Positions 5,182 to 11,883 of a DNA stretch of 14,692 nucleotides are shown here, one piece after another; the first letter of the stretch is position 1; each line of letters starts with the position of its first letter. The stretch lies in assembly GCF_946478925.1 (NCBI RefSeq), contig NZ_CAMLDP010000046.1, positions 1-14,692 of the forward strand, in the 5' to 3' direction. This stretch comes from an uncultured Nitrososphaera sp. GTDB taxonomy: Archaea > Thermoproteota > Nitrososphaeria > Nitrososphaerales > Nitrososphaeraceae. The position numbers were made by a program, and so were the translations under genes. Under the pieces are notes generated by a model. That model was not told where the DNA came from and ran no database searches. It saw nothing but the letters and a program-made list of their open reading frames with translations.

Positions 5182-8100
5182 CTACTTGCACCTTGCAACT
5201 ACCCATGCTACGGCGGCTCCTCCCGCAAGCCCACCTGCGACGCCGAGGATTGCGACAGTTTCAATCACGGGCTTGACGTTTGCGACGGTCAGAGTCGCGC
5301 TTGAGGTACCCTCGTTTCCCGCCATGTCCAGCGCGGCAAGCTTTACCTCGTACTTGCCGTCTGGAAGGCCGGTCGTGTCAAGGTCGTACTCGCCAAGGCC
5401 AGTGACGTTGACCTGCATCCGGTCTCCCACGGTCAGCACCGCCGACTTGGGGTTTTCATCCTGTACTCCAAGCATGACCTTTGTGACGCCTGCAACGTCG
5501 CCTCCGCTCACGCCAAGGGATGCCTTTGGCGCTGTGTTGTCCACCATGAGATTCCACGCCTTCGTCTCCGAGTTGCCCGGCACGTCCCTCGACGAGATTG
5601 TAAAGTTGTACCGGCCGTCGGCAAGCGCAGTCGAGTTGAATACGGCCGACGAGTCTGGGGCATAGCTGGCCGGCTTTGCTCCCGGCAGTCTCACGGTGAC
5701 TTTGTCCACGCCGTTTGCGTCAGTGACGTTCCAGGCAAGGGTCGCCTGCTTTGACACCACTACTAGATTGCCGGCCGCTGCCTCGGTAGCGTTGCTGCTG
5801 CCGTTTCGCACGAAAAGCTCTGCAGAGGGAGGCGTCCTGTCCACCGTGAACTGCCACGAGCTTGTAGCAGAGTTGCCTACAGCATCTTTGGACTCGACTG
5901 TCAGGAGGTGCGGACCGTCGGCAAGTGTGCCCCCTTCAATCTTTACTTGCTTGCCTAAAGGAGGCAGGAGCTTGCCGTCCACGGAATATGACAACAGCCC
6001 TTCTCCAGGGTTGCTGTCGTCTATTGTAATCGGGACCGTGACAGTGCCGCCGGTGACAAATTCGGGCACCTTGGCGGCCAGTTTCGGCGGCGTCGTGTCG
6101 GGTAGCAGGGTCGAGAACTTTGCATCCACGGAAAGCGGCTCGTACAGGCTCTCGCCATGGAACAGCGTGTTGTGCACCAGAAGCGAGTAGGTGCCGGTCC
6201 CGTTCACAGGCACTTGCAGAACGGTCGAGCGTTCGCCGGCGTTCTGGCTGAAAAAGAACGCGCCTCCCTCGCTGAATGAAGAAGTCCCGAGCCAGTCGTT
6301 GCTCGGCCAGTTGGAAAACTCTTGGAACACGCCTGCCGGCACGCTTGATGCGACCATCTTGCCATCGGGGCCGTACGCCATGGCGTTTACGCTCGTCGAG
6401 TTGTGCGGCCATGACACCTTCAGGGTCATCGCCGTCACGGTCGGGTCGGTGACGGTAAAGTAGTACGAGCGCCAGTCGCCGGCGGCATAGCGGGACACCA
6501 TGTCCGAGAGGCCACCCACATAGCCGTTTGGCTTTAGGCAAAGCGACCCCTCATCAACGACCTTGGACCCCTGCTCGGGGTCTGGCGGCGACAATACCAC
6601 CGGAACGTCCTTTGGAACAGGCTTTGTGGCAACTACATAGCTTACGGGCATTGCCACTGTGTGGCCGGGCCCCTTTGCCATTATCTCGCCAAAGTATACG
6701 CCGGACAGAGTGTCGTTGCGCACGGCTATACTGGCGTGCACCTTGGCGGTCCCTTCCGGCGGGACTGTGACAGCCCCCTTGTCGAGCTGTACGTCAGGGT
6801 TTGGCGCGCGCTTGTACAGTTCCACGGTAAGGGTGTAGTTCATCGAAGTCGAGTTGACTAGCTTGTCGCCGGACCAGAACGAGAACACGGTGGGCACGGG
6901 GTAGACGCCCACAACAGGCGTGCCGGTGAACTTGTCCTTCGGGTCACCTATGCGCACCTCCTGCGTGGTGCCCCATGCTCCTCCCCTGTTTATCAGCTCT
7001 ATCTCGCCGTAGGACACCTTACCGTCCTTGTTAGAGTCATGCCAATCATAGCCGTAAACGGAGGCGATGCGCATGTTGTCTGCGAACAGCTGCGTCTGGT
7101 TCATGAAACTGGAAAACGGAAAGTTGACACGGGCGACTACCAGGTCAGACTCTGGAAGCTTGCCTCCTGCCATTTTTTCAAGGTCGTAGTAGTTGGGCTC
7201 GTAGCCGAACGTCTTGTTGCTGTGCGTCGGATCCATCTGGAACAGCTTGGTCACGTTCTTGGCTTCATAGCGCGCCACCAGCTTTTCGACTGTGCTTGAG
7301 AGTTGCACTTTGATCTCCTTGCTTGACGGGTTTTCGATGGTAATGTCAGTTGACGCCTGCTTTCCAGGCTCTACTGTGCCGGCAAACCAGCGCGTCTCTC
7401 TTGCCGCATCTATTGTTGCAGGGACCGTTCCGGGGATCTGGAGAGAGTAGCCGTTGTTGATTATGCCAAGGGCGGGCGCGTACGTCATTATCGACGGCCG
7501 GAGCGAGTCGATTATCGTCTTTGCCGTGTCGTCCGTGTATATGGAAAACCCTGCGTCGCCCCGGGCAAGCTTGACTGCGGCAAGCGCGTCCACCCTGCCT
7601 GCCCCCTGCACGAACGGGTCGTTCTTCAGGTCCTTTGCGGTAGACATCAGGATGCTCTTTACCGTAAACGGGTCTGGCGCCTTGCCTGCTTCTTTCATCT
7701 CCTGTACCACGAGCGCTGCGGCGCCGGCGACCATCGGGGCCGCCATGCTGGTCCCGCCAAAGAGCGAAAATGCGCCGTCGTCGTTGGGGTCGCCCTTTTT
7801 CGATTCGAGGTTCTTTGCAGTCACGTCGGTTGGCGTAAATCCGTACGAGCCTATCGCCATCAACTCCGGCTTGGGATCTCCAAGCAGGCTTGGGCCCCTG
7901 CTTGAAAACTCGGCAACGTCGTCGTAGGCTGCAGCCGACGGGCCAAAGCGGGTGATGTTGGCAAACGGCCCGTACTGCAGGTGCACGTTGTTCGTAGTCG
8001 CACCCACAGAGATTCCAAGTGGCGACGTGTTTGGTGCACCCACGCTCCCGTAGCCAAGCCCGTTGTTGCCCACGCTGTCCACCACAAGCGTCCCGGGATA

Positions 8101-9861
8101 GTCCTTGGCAAGGGCGTGTGGCACCATAAGGAGCGACGAAAAGACGCTCAGTATGTCGTATCCGGGGCCATATTTCAAAAGTGGAAAGTCGGATATGCCC
8201 CAGCTGTTGCTCATGATGTCGGCCTTGTGGTCGCCCGTGTAGACCCATCTGCCATCGTCTTTCAGGTCAAAGCCTGATGCCCACAGCCAGCCGTATAGCG
8301 CGTCGCCCATCCATAACGACTTGACCGGTATTATCTTTGCCCCCGGCGCCGCGCCTGGAAGGGCGTAGCGGGTAGAGTTGTGGTAAATGTCATACTGGGT
8401 ATGCCCCCTTGACGCGGCCGTCGCCGCCGTGCTCGTCCCGTGGCCTGCAAAGTCGAACATCAGGCCGAAATAGTTGCCGTTTGGGTCCATCGGCTCTAGC
8501 AGTTTTGCCGAGACTGCGCCAGTGACCCCGGACTTGTCAGCCACCACCACCTGCGTCCTGTTGTCAGTCACGCGCCAGATGTCAAGCACCCTTGCGCCGG
8601 CAGTACCTGCGGAATAGTCCGGGACGCCGTCGCCATTATAGTCGTAGGTCAGAAACTCGTTTCCGTCGCCTAGCTTGAACGGCTTTTCGTCTGTAAAGTC
8701 AAAGGTGAGCTGGGTAGGCAGCAGGTAGCTAGTCTGCGGGAACGCGCCTGCTATTCCAAGCGTAAAGGTGAACCAGCCGTACGACATGTCTGCGATTATG
8801 GTGTCGTACACGCCCGGCTCTTTGCTGTCCACCACCAGCACCGGTATAAGGGCGAACGATATGGTCCCAAGCTTCTCAGTAGCCTCGTACGCCACCCCAA
8901 AGTGGTAGACCCCGCTCATAGAGCGGATATAGTCGGTCGGGCTCTTGCCTATCTTCCAGTCGACGTTTGCAGTGGCACTGAGCATCGGCGCGCCAAAGAC
9001 TGGATACAGCATGTTGTAGACAGGTATCTTGCCCTCGGTCGTCTTTAGGTAGACGCCTGTACCGTTGACGTAGGTGTACGAAGTCATGTTCTCTGGCAGC
9101 TTTACCTTGCCATTGTCGTCGACGGTAGTGTAGTTCATTATCACGCCGGTCTGCTGGTTGATGTTGGCGACGTATTTCGCCTTTGTAAGGACGAGGCCCT
9201 GCCCGTCTGCGTCAAGCATTATAGGCACCCCCTTGGCGTCCCTTGCAACCGCGTCGCGCATGTCAGGGTTGGAAAAGTCCGAGCCTGTATCCACTATGGC
9301 CACCTTGACCCCGTCGCCGGTGGCATTGTACAACGATGCGGCGTGGTCGGCTCCTATTATCGATGTGCCAGAGAGCCGGCCCCCTGATCCTTCTCCTTCG
9401 CCTGCAATGTTTTGAGGTAGAGAATCAAAGGCAAGAGGCATGTCCGTCGCGTAAGAAAAGCCGCTGCCCTGCGCAAGCGGGTTTCTAGAAAACGCCACGC
9501 CAAGGAACGGCCCCTGCTCCGGACTCCCACCCATCCCCACTACGTGCGCGCCTGCAAGGGCCCGGGGGTCGCCGGGGCCAAGCAAGAGCGTCCTGCCGAC
9601 GTTGTCGCCGTTGTACTGCAGGTTGCCGAGGTTTATAGAGCCAAAGTCAGACTTGATTGCGCTTTTTGGCACGCTGTGGCCAAGGATGTTCACCGTGTCC
9701 GTAGGGGCAGCAGCTGGCGCCCGCGCCGGAAGCGAGGACAGGGGCAGAGATTCGGATATTCCAGACATGACCTGCTCCCTGCTTGGCGCAAGCGAGTACG
9801 CTGGCGCGGCAAAGGCTGAGGCGACCAGAGCAAGGAGTAAAACCGCTGCTAGACGGATCAA
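5182..9861 (-). CDS. Secreted, membrane-anchored subtilisin-like serine protease (S8 family, pyrolysin/TPPII-like insertion)
   Basis: This 1559-residue extracellular endopeptidase has, in order: a Sec signal peptide (about 1-20); an N-terminal region without a recognisable inhibitor motif (about 20-170); the catalytic Asp191 in VAIVDTGSDF; a 283-residue Asp-to-His span with a DxNxDGVPD calcium-type loop (407-415); His474 in GHGTSTAA; oxyanion Asn599 in SVGNNG; and Ser705 in GGTSMAAPMVAGA. Beta-rich domains follow, with a perfect EF-hand-type loop at 942-953, three Ig-like repeats (about 1257-1526) and one C-terminal membrane helix (about 1535-1556) ending RCK. About twenty N-x-S/T sequons suit a glycosylated surface protein. 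The start is TTG; no ATG or GTG precedes it in frame, and it gives a clean signal peptide. The triad is intact. Substrate is unknown; nutrient scavenging or surface protein turnover are inferences. Confidence 0.93.
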   Translation of the reverse strand: MIRLAAVLLLALVASAFAAPAYSLAPSREQVMSGISESLPLSSLPARAPAAAPTDTVNILGHSVPKSAIKSDFGSINLGNLQYNGDNVGRTLLLGPGDPRALAGAHVVGMGGSPEQGPFLGVAFSRNPLAQGSGFSYATDMPLAFDSLPQNIAGEGEGSGGRLSGTSIIGADHAASLYNATGDGVKVAIVDTGSDFSNPDMRDAVARDAKGVPIMLDADGQGLVLTKAKYVANINQQTGVIMNYTTVDDNGKVKLPENMTSYTYVNGTGVYLKTTEGKIPVYNMLYPVFGAPMLSATANVDWKIGKSPTDYIRSMSGVYHFGVAYEATEKLGTISFALIPVLVVDSKEPGVYDTIIADMSYGWFTFTLGIAGAFPQTSYLLPTQLTFDFTDEKPFKLGDGNEFLTYDYNGDGVPDYSAGTAGARVLDIWRVTDNRTQVVVADKSGVTGAVSAKLLEPMDPNGNYFGLMFDFAGHGTSTAATAASRGHTQYDIYHNSTRYALPGAAPGAKIIPVKSLWMGDALYGWLWASGFDLKDDGRWVYTGDHKADIMSNSWGISDFPLLKYGPGYDILSVFSSLLMVPHALAKDYPGTLVVDSVGNNGLGYGSVGAPNTSPLGISVGATTNNVHLQYGPFANITRFGPSAAAYDDVAEFSSRGPSLLGDPKPELMAIGSYGFTPTDVTAKNLESKKGDPNDDGAFSLFGGTSMAAPMVAGAAALVVQEMKEAGKAPDPFTVKSILMSTAKDLKNDPFVQGAGRVDALAAVKLARGDAGFSIYTDDTAKTIIDSLRPSIMTYAPALGIINNGYSLQIPGTVPATIDAARETRWFAGTVEPGKQASTDITIENPSSKEIKVQLSSTVEKLVARYEAKNVTKLFQMDPTHSNKTFGYEPNYYDLEKMAGGKLPESDLVVARVNFPFSSFMNQTQLFADNMRIASVYGYDWHDSNKDGKVSYGEIELINRGGAWGTTQEVRIGDPKDKFTGTPVVGVYPVPTVFSFWSGDKLVNSTSMNYTLTVELYKRAPNPDVQLDKGAVTVPPEGTAKVHASIAVRNDTLSGVYFGEIMAKGPGHTVAMPVSYVVATKPVPKDVPVVLSPPDPEQGSKVVDEGSLCLKPNGYVGGLSDMVSRYAAGDWRSYYFTVTDPTVTAMTLKVSWPHNSTSVNAMAYGPDGKMVASSVPAGVFQEFSNWPSNDWLGTSSFSEGGAFFFSQNAGERSTVLQVPVNGTGTYSLLVHNTLFHGESLYEPLSVDAKFSTLLPDTTPPKLAAKVPEFVTGGTVTVPITIDDSNPGEGLLSYSVDGKLLPPLGKQVKIEGGTLADGPHLLTVESKDAVGNSATSSWQFTVDRTPPSAELFVRNGSSNATEAAAGNLVVVSKQATLAWNVTDANGVDKVTVRLPGAKPASYAPDSSAVFNSTALADGRYNFTISSRDVPGNSETKAWNLMVDNTAPKASLGVSGGDVAGVTKVMLGVQDENPKSAVLTVGDRMQVNVTGLGEYDLDTTGLPDGKYEVKLAALDMAGNEGTSSATLTVANVKPVIETVAILGVAGGLAGGAAVAWVVARCK
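5284..6093 (-). repeat. Three tandem Ig-like repeats in the protease C-terminus
   Basis: Protein residues about 1257-1342, 1343-1442 and 1443-1526 each end in a shared pattern of the form L-x-D-G-x-Y/H, then a D-x-x-GN turn and an alternating strand. The first two end in FTVDRTPP and LMVDNTAP. This resembles bacterial Ig-like extracellular modules and probably spaces the catalytic domain away from the membrane. The three copies have diverged, so the duplication is not recent. Confidence 0.75.
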
Positions 9862-9888
9862 ATAATGACGTACGGAAAGGGCCTTCTT

Positions 9889-9897
9889 GGTTATTAC
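9889..9897 (-). promoter_or_regulatory. Possible weak TATA element for the protease gene
   Basis: On the minus strand the bases read GTAATAACC. The centre is about 32 nt upstream of the TTG start at 9861, predicting a leader of only a few bases. The match is poor and no Shine-Dalgarno site is visible, so this is tentative. Confidence 0.3.
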
Positions 9898-9908
9898 GAT
9901 TTCGTCGC

Positions 9909-9937
9909 AAAAAGGAAAAGAGAGGGAGCAAAAAAAA
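9909..9937 (-). terminator. T-rich terminator after the L11 gene
   Basis: On the minus strand eight Ts follow the TAA stop of L11 directly (9937-9930). A pyrimidine-rich stretch ending in another T-run comes next. Archaeal polymerase terminates at such T tracts without needing a hairpin. It separates L11 from the protease gene. Confidence 0.6.
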
Positions 9938-10420
9938 TTATTTCAGCAGGTCGTCGTACTTGCCGGCGTTAATGTCAGAGTAGACCTCTTTGGCAGGCTT
10001 GCCTTCCACCTTGACGCCCATGCTGACGCACGAGCCAATCACTTCCTTGGTGGCGCCCTTGACGTCCTTGGCGTACGAACCTTCGATCTTCATCTTGGCG
10101 ATTTTCGCCGCCGACGCCATCGAGAGGTCGCCTGCATAGTCCTTGCCTGCAGTTCCGGAGCCCTTTGGGATGCCGGATTCCTTGGCCACGAGCGCGGCAG
10201 TCGGCGGGATGCCGACTTCGACCGTGAACTTTTTAGTCTCGGCGTCCACTTCGACCTTTACTGGCACCTTCATGCCGGGGAAATCCTTGGTCTTTTCGTT
10301 AATGGTATTGACCACCTGCAGGACGTTTACGCCCATCGGTCCCAATGCCGGGCCAAGTGGCGGGCCTGCGTTGGCCTCTCCGCCGCTTACAAGCGCGGAA
10401 ATAGACTTTTTATCGCCCAT
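9938..10420 (-). CDS. rpl11: Large-subunit ribosomal protein L11
   Basis: L11 forms part of the GTPase-associated centre of the 50S subunit with the stalk. The 160-residue protein has the full two-domain form. The N-terminal domain contains ALVSGGEANAGPPLGPALGPMGVNVLQVVNTINEKT (about 9-44). The C-terminal rRNA-binding domain includes IPPTAALVAKESG, the helix AKIAKMK and the end SCVSMGVKVEGKPAKEV. The ATG at 10420 lies about 30 nt from a strong TATA box and has no Shine-Dalgarno site, so the message is probably near-leaderless. In many archaea L11 sits beside L1, L10 and L12; here its neighbours are a divergent regulator and a protease. Confidence 0.96.
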   Translation of the reverse strand: MGDKKSISALVSGGEANAGPPLGPALGPMGVNVLQVVNTINEKTKDFPGMKVPVKVEVDAETKKFTVEVGIPPTAALVAKESGIPKGSGTAGKDYAGDLSMASAAKIAKMKIEGSYAKDVKGATKEVIGSCVSMGVKVEGKPAKEVYSDINAGKYDDLLK

Positions 10421-10444
10421 ATTACGATGCGGGTGTGTTTACCC

Positions 10445-10454
10445 AAATTATAAT
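10445..10454 (-). promoter_or_regulatory. TATA box for the L11 gene
   Basis: On the minus strand this reads ATTATAATTT, a strong TATA match. Its centre is 30 nt from the L11 ATG, implying a leader of about 3-4 nt. Because it lies inside the extended reading frame upstream of the divergent regulator, it argues that the regulator starts further downstream. Confidence 0.65.
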
Positions 10455-10491
10455 CGTTCCTGTTGCCCTCTCACGGCGCCCTTTTGACAGA

Positions 10492-10499
10492 CTTTTAAA
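10492..10499 (+). promoter_or_regulatory. TATA box for the FilR1-like regulator gene
   Basis: CTTTTAAA is centred about 32 nt before the ATG at 10528. This gives a predicted leader of roughly 5 nt and supports that start over the upstream in-frame ATG at 10435. Confidence 0.6.
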
Positions 10500-10527
10500 C
10501 CCGGGCATTGTAAAAAGTGACGGTCAT

Positions 10528-11340
10528 ATGGCAGCGGAGCAGCCCACTGGAGGCGTAGGTTCGCTTTTCTTCGAGCTTGCAGGAGACTTGCGCCTCGCCA
10601 TGCTATCGAGGCTTGGCGAAAAGGACTATCGGCTGTCACAGCTTGCGTCAGAGCTTGACGCGACCATGCAAGAGGCCCACAGGAACATGACCCGGCTGAT
10701 AGAGTCAGGGCTCGTGTCAAAGGGCAAAGAGGGCGAGCTGGTGCTTACCGCGTACGGCAGGACCGTAGTTTCGCTGGTGCCTAGCTACGATTTCCTCTAC
10801 AAGCACCGCGACTTTTTTGCAGACCATAGCCTCGGCGACCTTCCGCCCAAGTTCGTACAGCGGCTAGGCTCGTTCCGCAGCTGCGAGATGGTGCACGGTG
10901 TGATGGCCATACTCCAGCGCTGGAAGACTCTGTACAGCAGCTCTGACACATTTATCAAGGAGATAATGGCGCAGGTGCCCCTCGACCTCATCGAGACGAT
11001 AAGCGCAAGGGTCGACGAGGGAGTAAAGTTCTCGTACATATTTGCGTCAAACGCTGTGGTGCCAAAGGGCAGGACGCAGCTTCTTCAGAAGGTAGGCTGG
11101 CGCAATTTCATCACCAAGGGTCTAGTCGAGCGCAGGATGCTTGCCGACGTCAAGGTGATGGCCATATTCAATGAAAAGCAGGGGTGCGTGATGTTCCCGA
11201 ACCAAAAGGGAGAGCCGGACCTCAACGTCATGTTCTACGGGGAAAGCGAGGAATTTCTGGAATGGTGCAACGACTTTTTCAATCACCAGTGGGAAAGCGC
11301 GGACGCGTTTGACGAAGGCAAGCTAAAACACGAAGTGTGA
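10528..11340 (+). CDS. Winged-helix transcriptional regulator, FilR1/DUF1724 type
   Basis: This is a 270-residue DNA-binding regulator. Residues about 12-80 form an ArsR/MarR-like winged helix: LRLAMLSRLGEKDYRLSQLASELDATMQEAHRNMTRLIESGLVSKGKEGELVLTAYG, with the recognition helix around 45-60. Residues about 105-255 match in pattern the middle domain of archaeal FilR1-type regulators (LPPKFVQRLGSF, EIMAQVPLDLIETISARVDEGVKFSYIF, then VKVMAIFNEKQGCVMFPNQKGEPDLNVMFYG). Ligand and targets are unknown. The frame is open upstream to ATG 10435, but that stretch contains promoter sequences for both divergent genes and does not look coding. ATG 10528 fits the TATA spacing. It is divergent from L11, so control of L11 or of itself is possible but unproven. 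Confidence 0.85.
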   Translation: MAAEQPTGGVGSLFFELAGDLRLAMLSRLGEKDYRLSQLASELDATMQEAHRNMTRLIESGLVSKGKEGELVLTAYGRTVVSLVPSYDFLYKHRDFFADHSLGDLPPKFVQRLGSFRSCEMVHGVMAILQRWKTLYSSSDTFIKEIMAQVPLDLIETISARVDEGVKFSYIFASNAVVPKGRTQLLQKVGWRNFITKGLVERRMLADVKVMAIFNEKQGCVMFPNQKGEPDLNVMFYGESEEFLEWCNDFFNHQWESADAFDEGKLKHEV

Positions 11341-11380
11341 AAAAACGCGCCCGCACAACGAGCAGAAAATCAAGTGCAAG

Positions 11381-11388
11381 TTTTTATA
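11381..11388 (+). promoter_or_regulatory. TATA box for the Lrp-like / zinc-finger mini-operon
   Basis: TTTTTATA is centred about 26 nt before the ATG at 11410, exactly the spacing of a leaderless promoter. Confidence 0.65.
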
Positions 11389-11394
11389 CGCCGG

Positions 11395-11409
11395 AGGCAA
11401 AGACTGCCT
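11395..11409 (+). repeat. Inverted repeat between TATA box and start of the Lrp-like gene
   Basis: AGGCA (11395-11399) and TGCCT (11405-11409) are perfect 5-bp inverted repeats around AAGAC, ending at the base before the ATG. The position over the transcription start suits a repressor site. A GGAGG at 11393-11397 also overlaps it, 12 nt from the ATG, so a Shine-Dalgarno role cannot be excluded. The arms are short and chance is possible. Confidence 0.35.
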
Positions 11410-11640
11410 ATGCCCAAAGCCTTCGTACTCATGAACGCCGAGCTTGGAAGCGAGGACTCGCTGGTGAGCGAGCTGAAAAAGATGGAAGGCGTCAAGGAAG
11501 TCTACCAGGTGTACGGCGTCTATGACATCGTAGCCCAGGTCGAGGCTGACGCGATGGAGAAGGTGAAGGAGACCATAACATGGAAGCTGCGCAAGCTCAA
11601 CGGAGTAAAGTCGACGCTTACCATGATAGTCATGGAGTAG
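11410..11640 (+). CDS. Stand-alone Lrp/AsnC ligand-binding (RAM) domain protein
   Basis: The 76-residue protein corresponds to the C-terminal effector-binding domain of Lrp/AsnC regulators and lacks the helix-turn-helix. It shows the beta-alpha-beta-beta-alpha-beta pattern: KAFVLMNAELGSED, then a helix, VKEVYQVYGVYDIVAQVEAD (about 28-47, with the typical GxYDI), a helix, and the final STLTMIVME strand. Such proteins form oligomers that bind amino acids or pair with full-length Lrp proteins; the ligand here is unknown. The ATG at 11410 is positioned for a leaderless start. An in-frame ATG at 11374 is excluded because it lies upstream of the TATA box. A zinc-finger gene follows by 27 nt. Confidence 0.88.
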   Translation: MPKAFVLMNAELGSEDSLVSELKKMEGVKEVYQVYGVYDIVAQVEADAMEKVKETITWKLRKLNGVKSTLTMIVME

Positions 11641-11657
11641 CACACGAAGAGGAGGCA

Positions 11658-11663
11658 GGAGGT
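11658..11663 (+). promoter_or_regulatory. Shine-Dalgarno site deciding the TTG start of the zinc-finger gene
   Basis: GGAGGT, within AGGAGGTCAT, closely complements the archaeal 16S 3' end. It sits 4 nt before TTG 11668. A second GGAGG occurs at 11651. This strong site fixes the start of a gene that has no ATG start. Confidence 0.65.
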
Positions 11664-11667
11664 CATT

Positions 11668-11838
11668 TTGGGACTTTTTGGCAGGAAAAAAGATCAAGAC
11701 GGCAAGACGACTTTCAAGTGCCAGTACTGCGACATGAAGTTTGACGACAAGGAGCGCATGAAGCGCCACATGAGAAAAGCGCACAGCGAAAAGGGCGGCG
11801 GGGACATGCCGAGCACGAACCCGTTCGGATTTGGCTAA
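11668..11838 (+). CDS. Small C2H2 zinc-finger protein (56 aa)
   Basis: The product is a tiny putative nucleic-acid-binding protein. It has one classical C2H2 finger, Cys18-x2-Cys21-x12-His34-x4-His39, with the hydrophobic Phe16, Phe25 and Met31 in roughly the expected places. A basic N-terminus (MGLFGRKKDQDGK) precedes it and a Gly/Pro-rich tail ends NPFGFG. It starts at TTG behind a strong GGAGGT site and ends at TAA. It lies 27 nt after the Lrp-like gene and is probably co-transcribed, suggesting a regulatory pair. Target and binding partner are unknown; the finger could equally contact protein. It is short enough and has a rare start codon, so automated gene calling may miss it. Confidence 0.8.
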   Translation: MGLFGRKKDQDGKTTFKCQYCDMKFDDKERMKRHMRKAHSEKGGGDMPSTNPFGFG

Positions 11839-11841
11839 AGA

Positions 11842-11848
11842 CTTAATT
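11842..11848 (+). promoter_or_regulatory. Possible TATA element for the rhomboid gene
   Basis: CTTAATT lies just after the zinc-finger stop, about 38 nt before the ATG at 11884. It predicts a leader of around 12 nt. The match is weak, and read-through from the upstream mini-operon is an alternative. Confidence 0.35.
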
Positions 11849-11883
11849 CCTGTAAGTTTGTGGTAAAGGTAACGCGCTAGCAT

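Noticed and set aside
5284..6093. Possible recent tandem duplication in the protease gene.
   Set aside because: The three Ig-like units share only motif-level similarity in protein and not obvious DNA identity, so they are old repeats.
7346..8248. A 300-codon minus-strand frame inside the protease gene.
   Set aside because: It is a shifted frame of the catalytic domain, with Arg-rich low-complexity translation and no recognisable fold.
10435..10527. Upstream in-frame extension of the FilR1-like regulator from an earlier ATG.
   Set aside because: The stretch contains the TATA boxes of both L11 and the regulator, does not look like the conserved domain, and a downstream ATG fits the promoter spacing.
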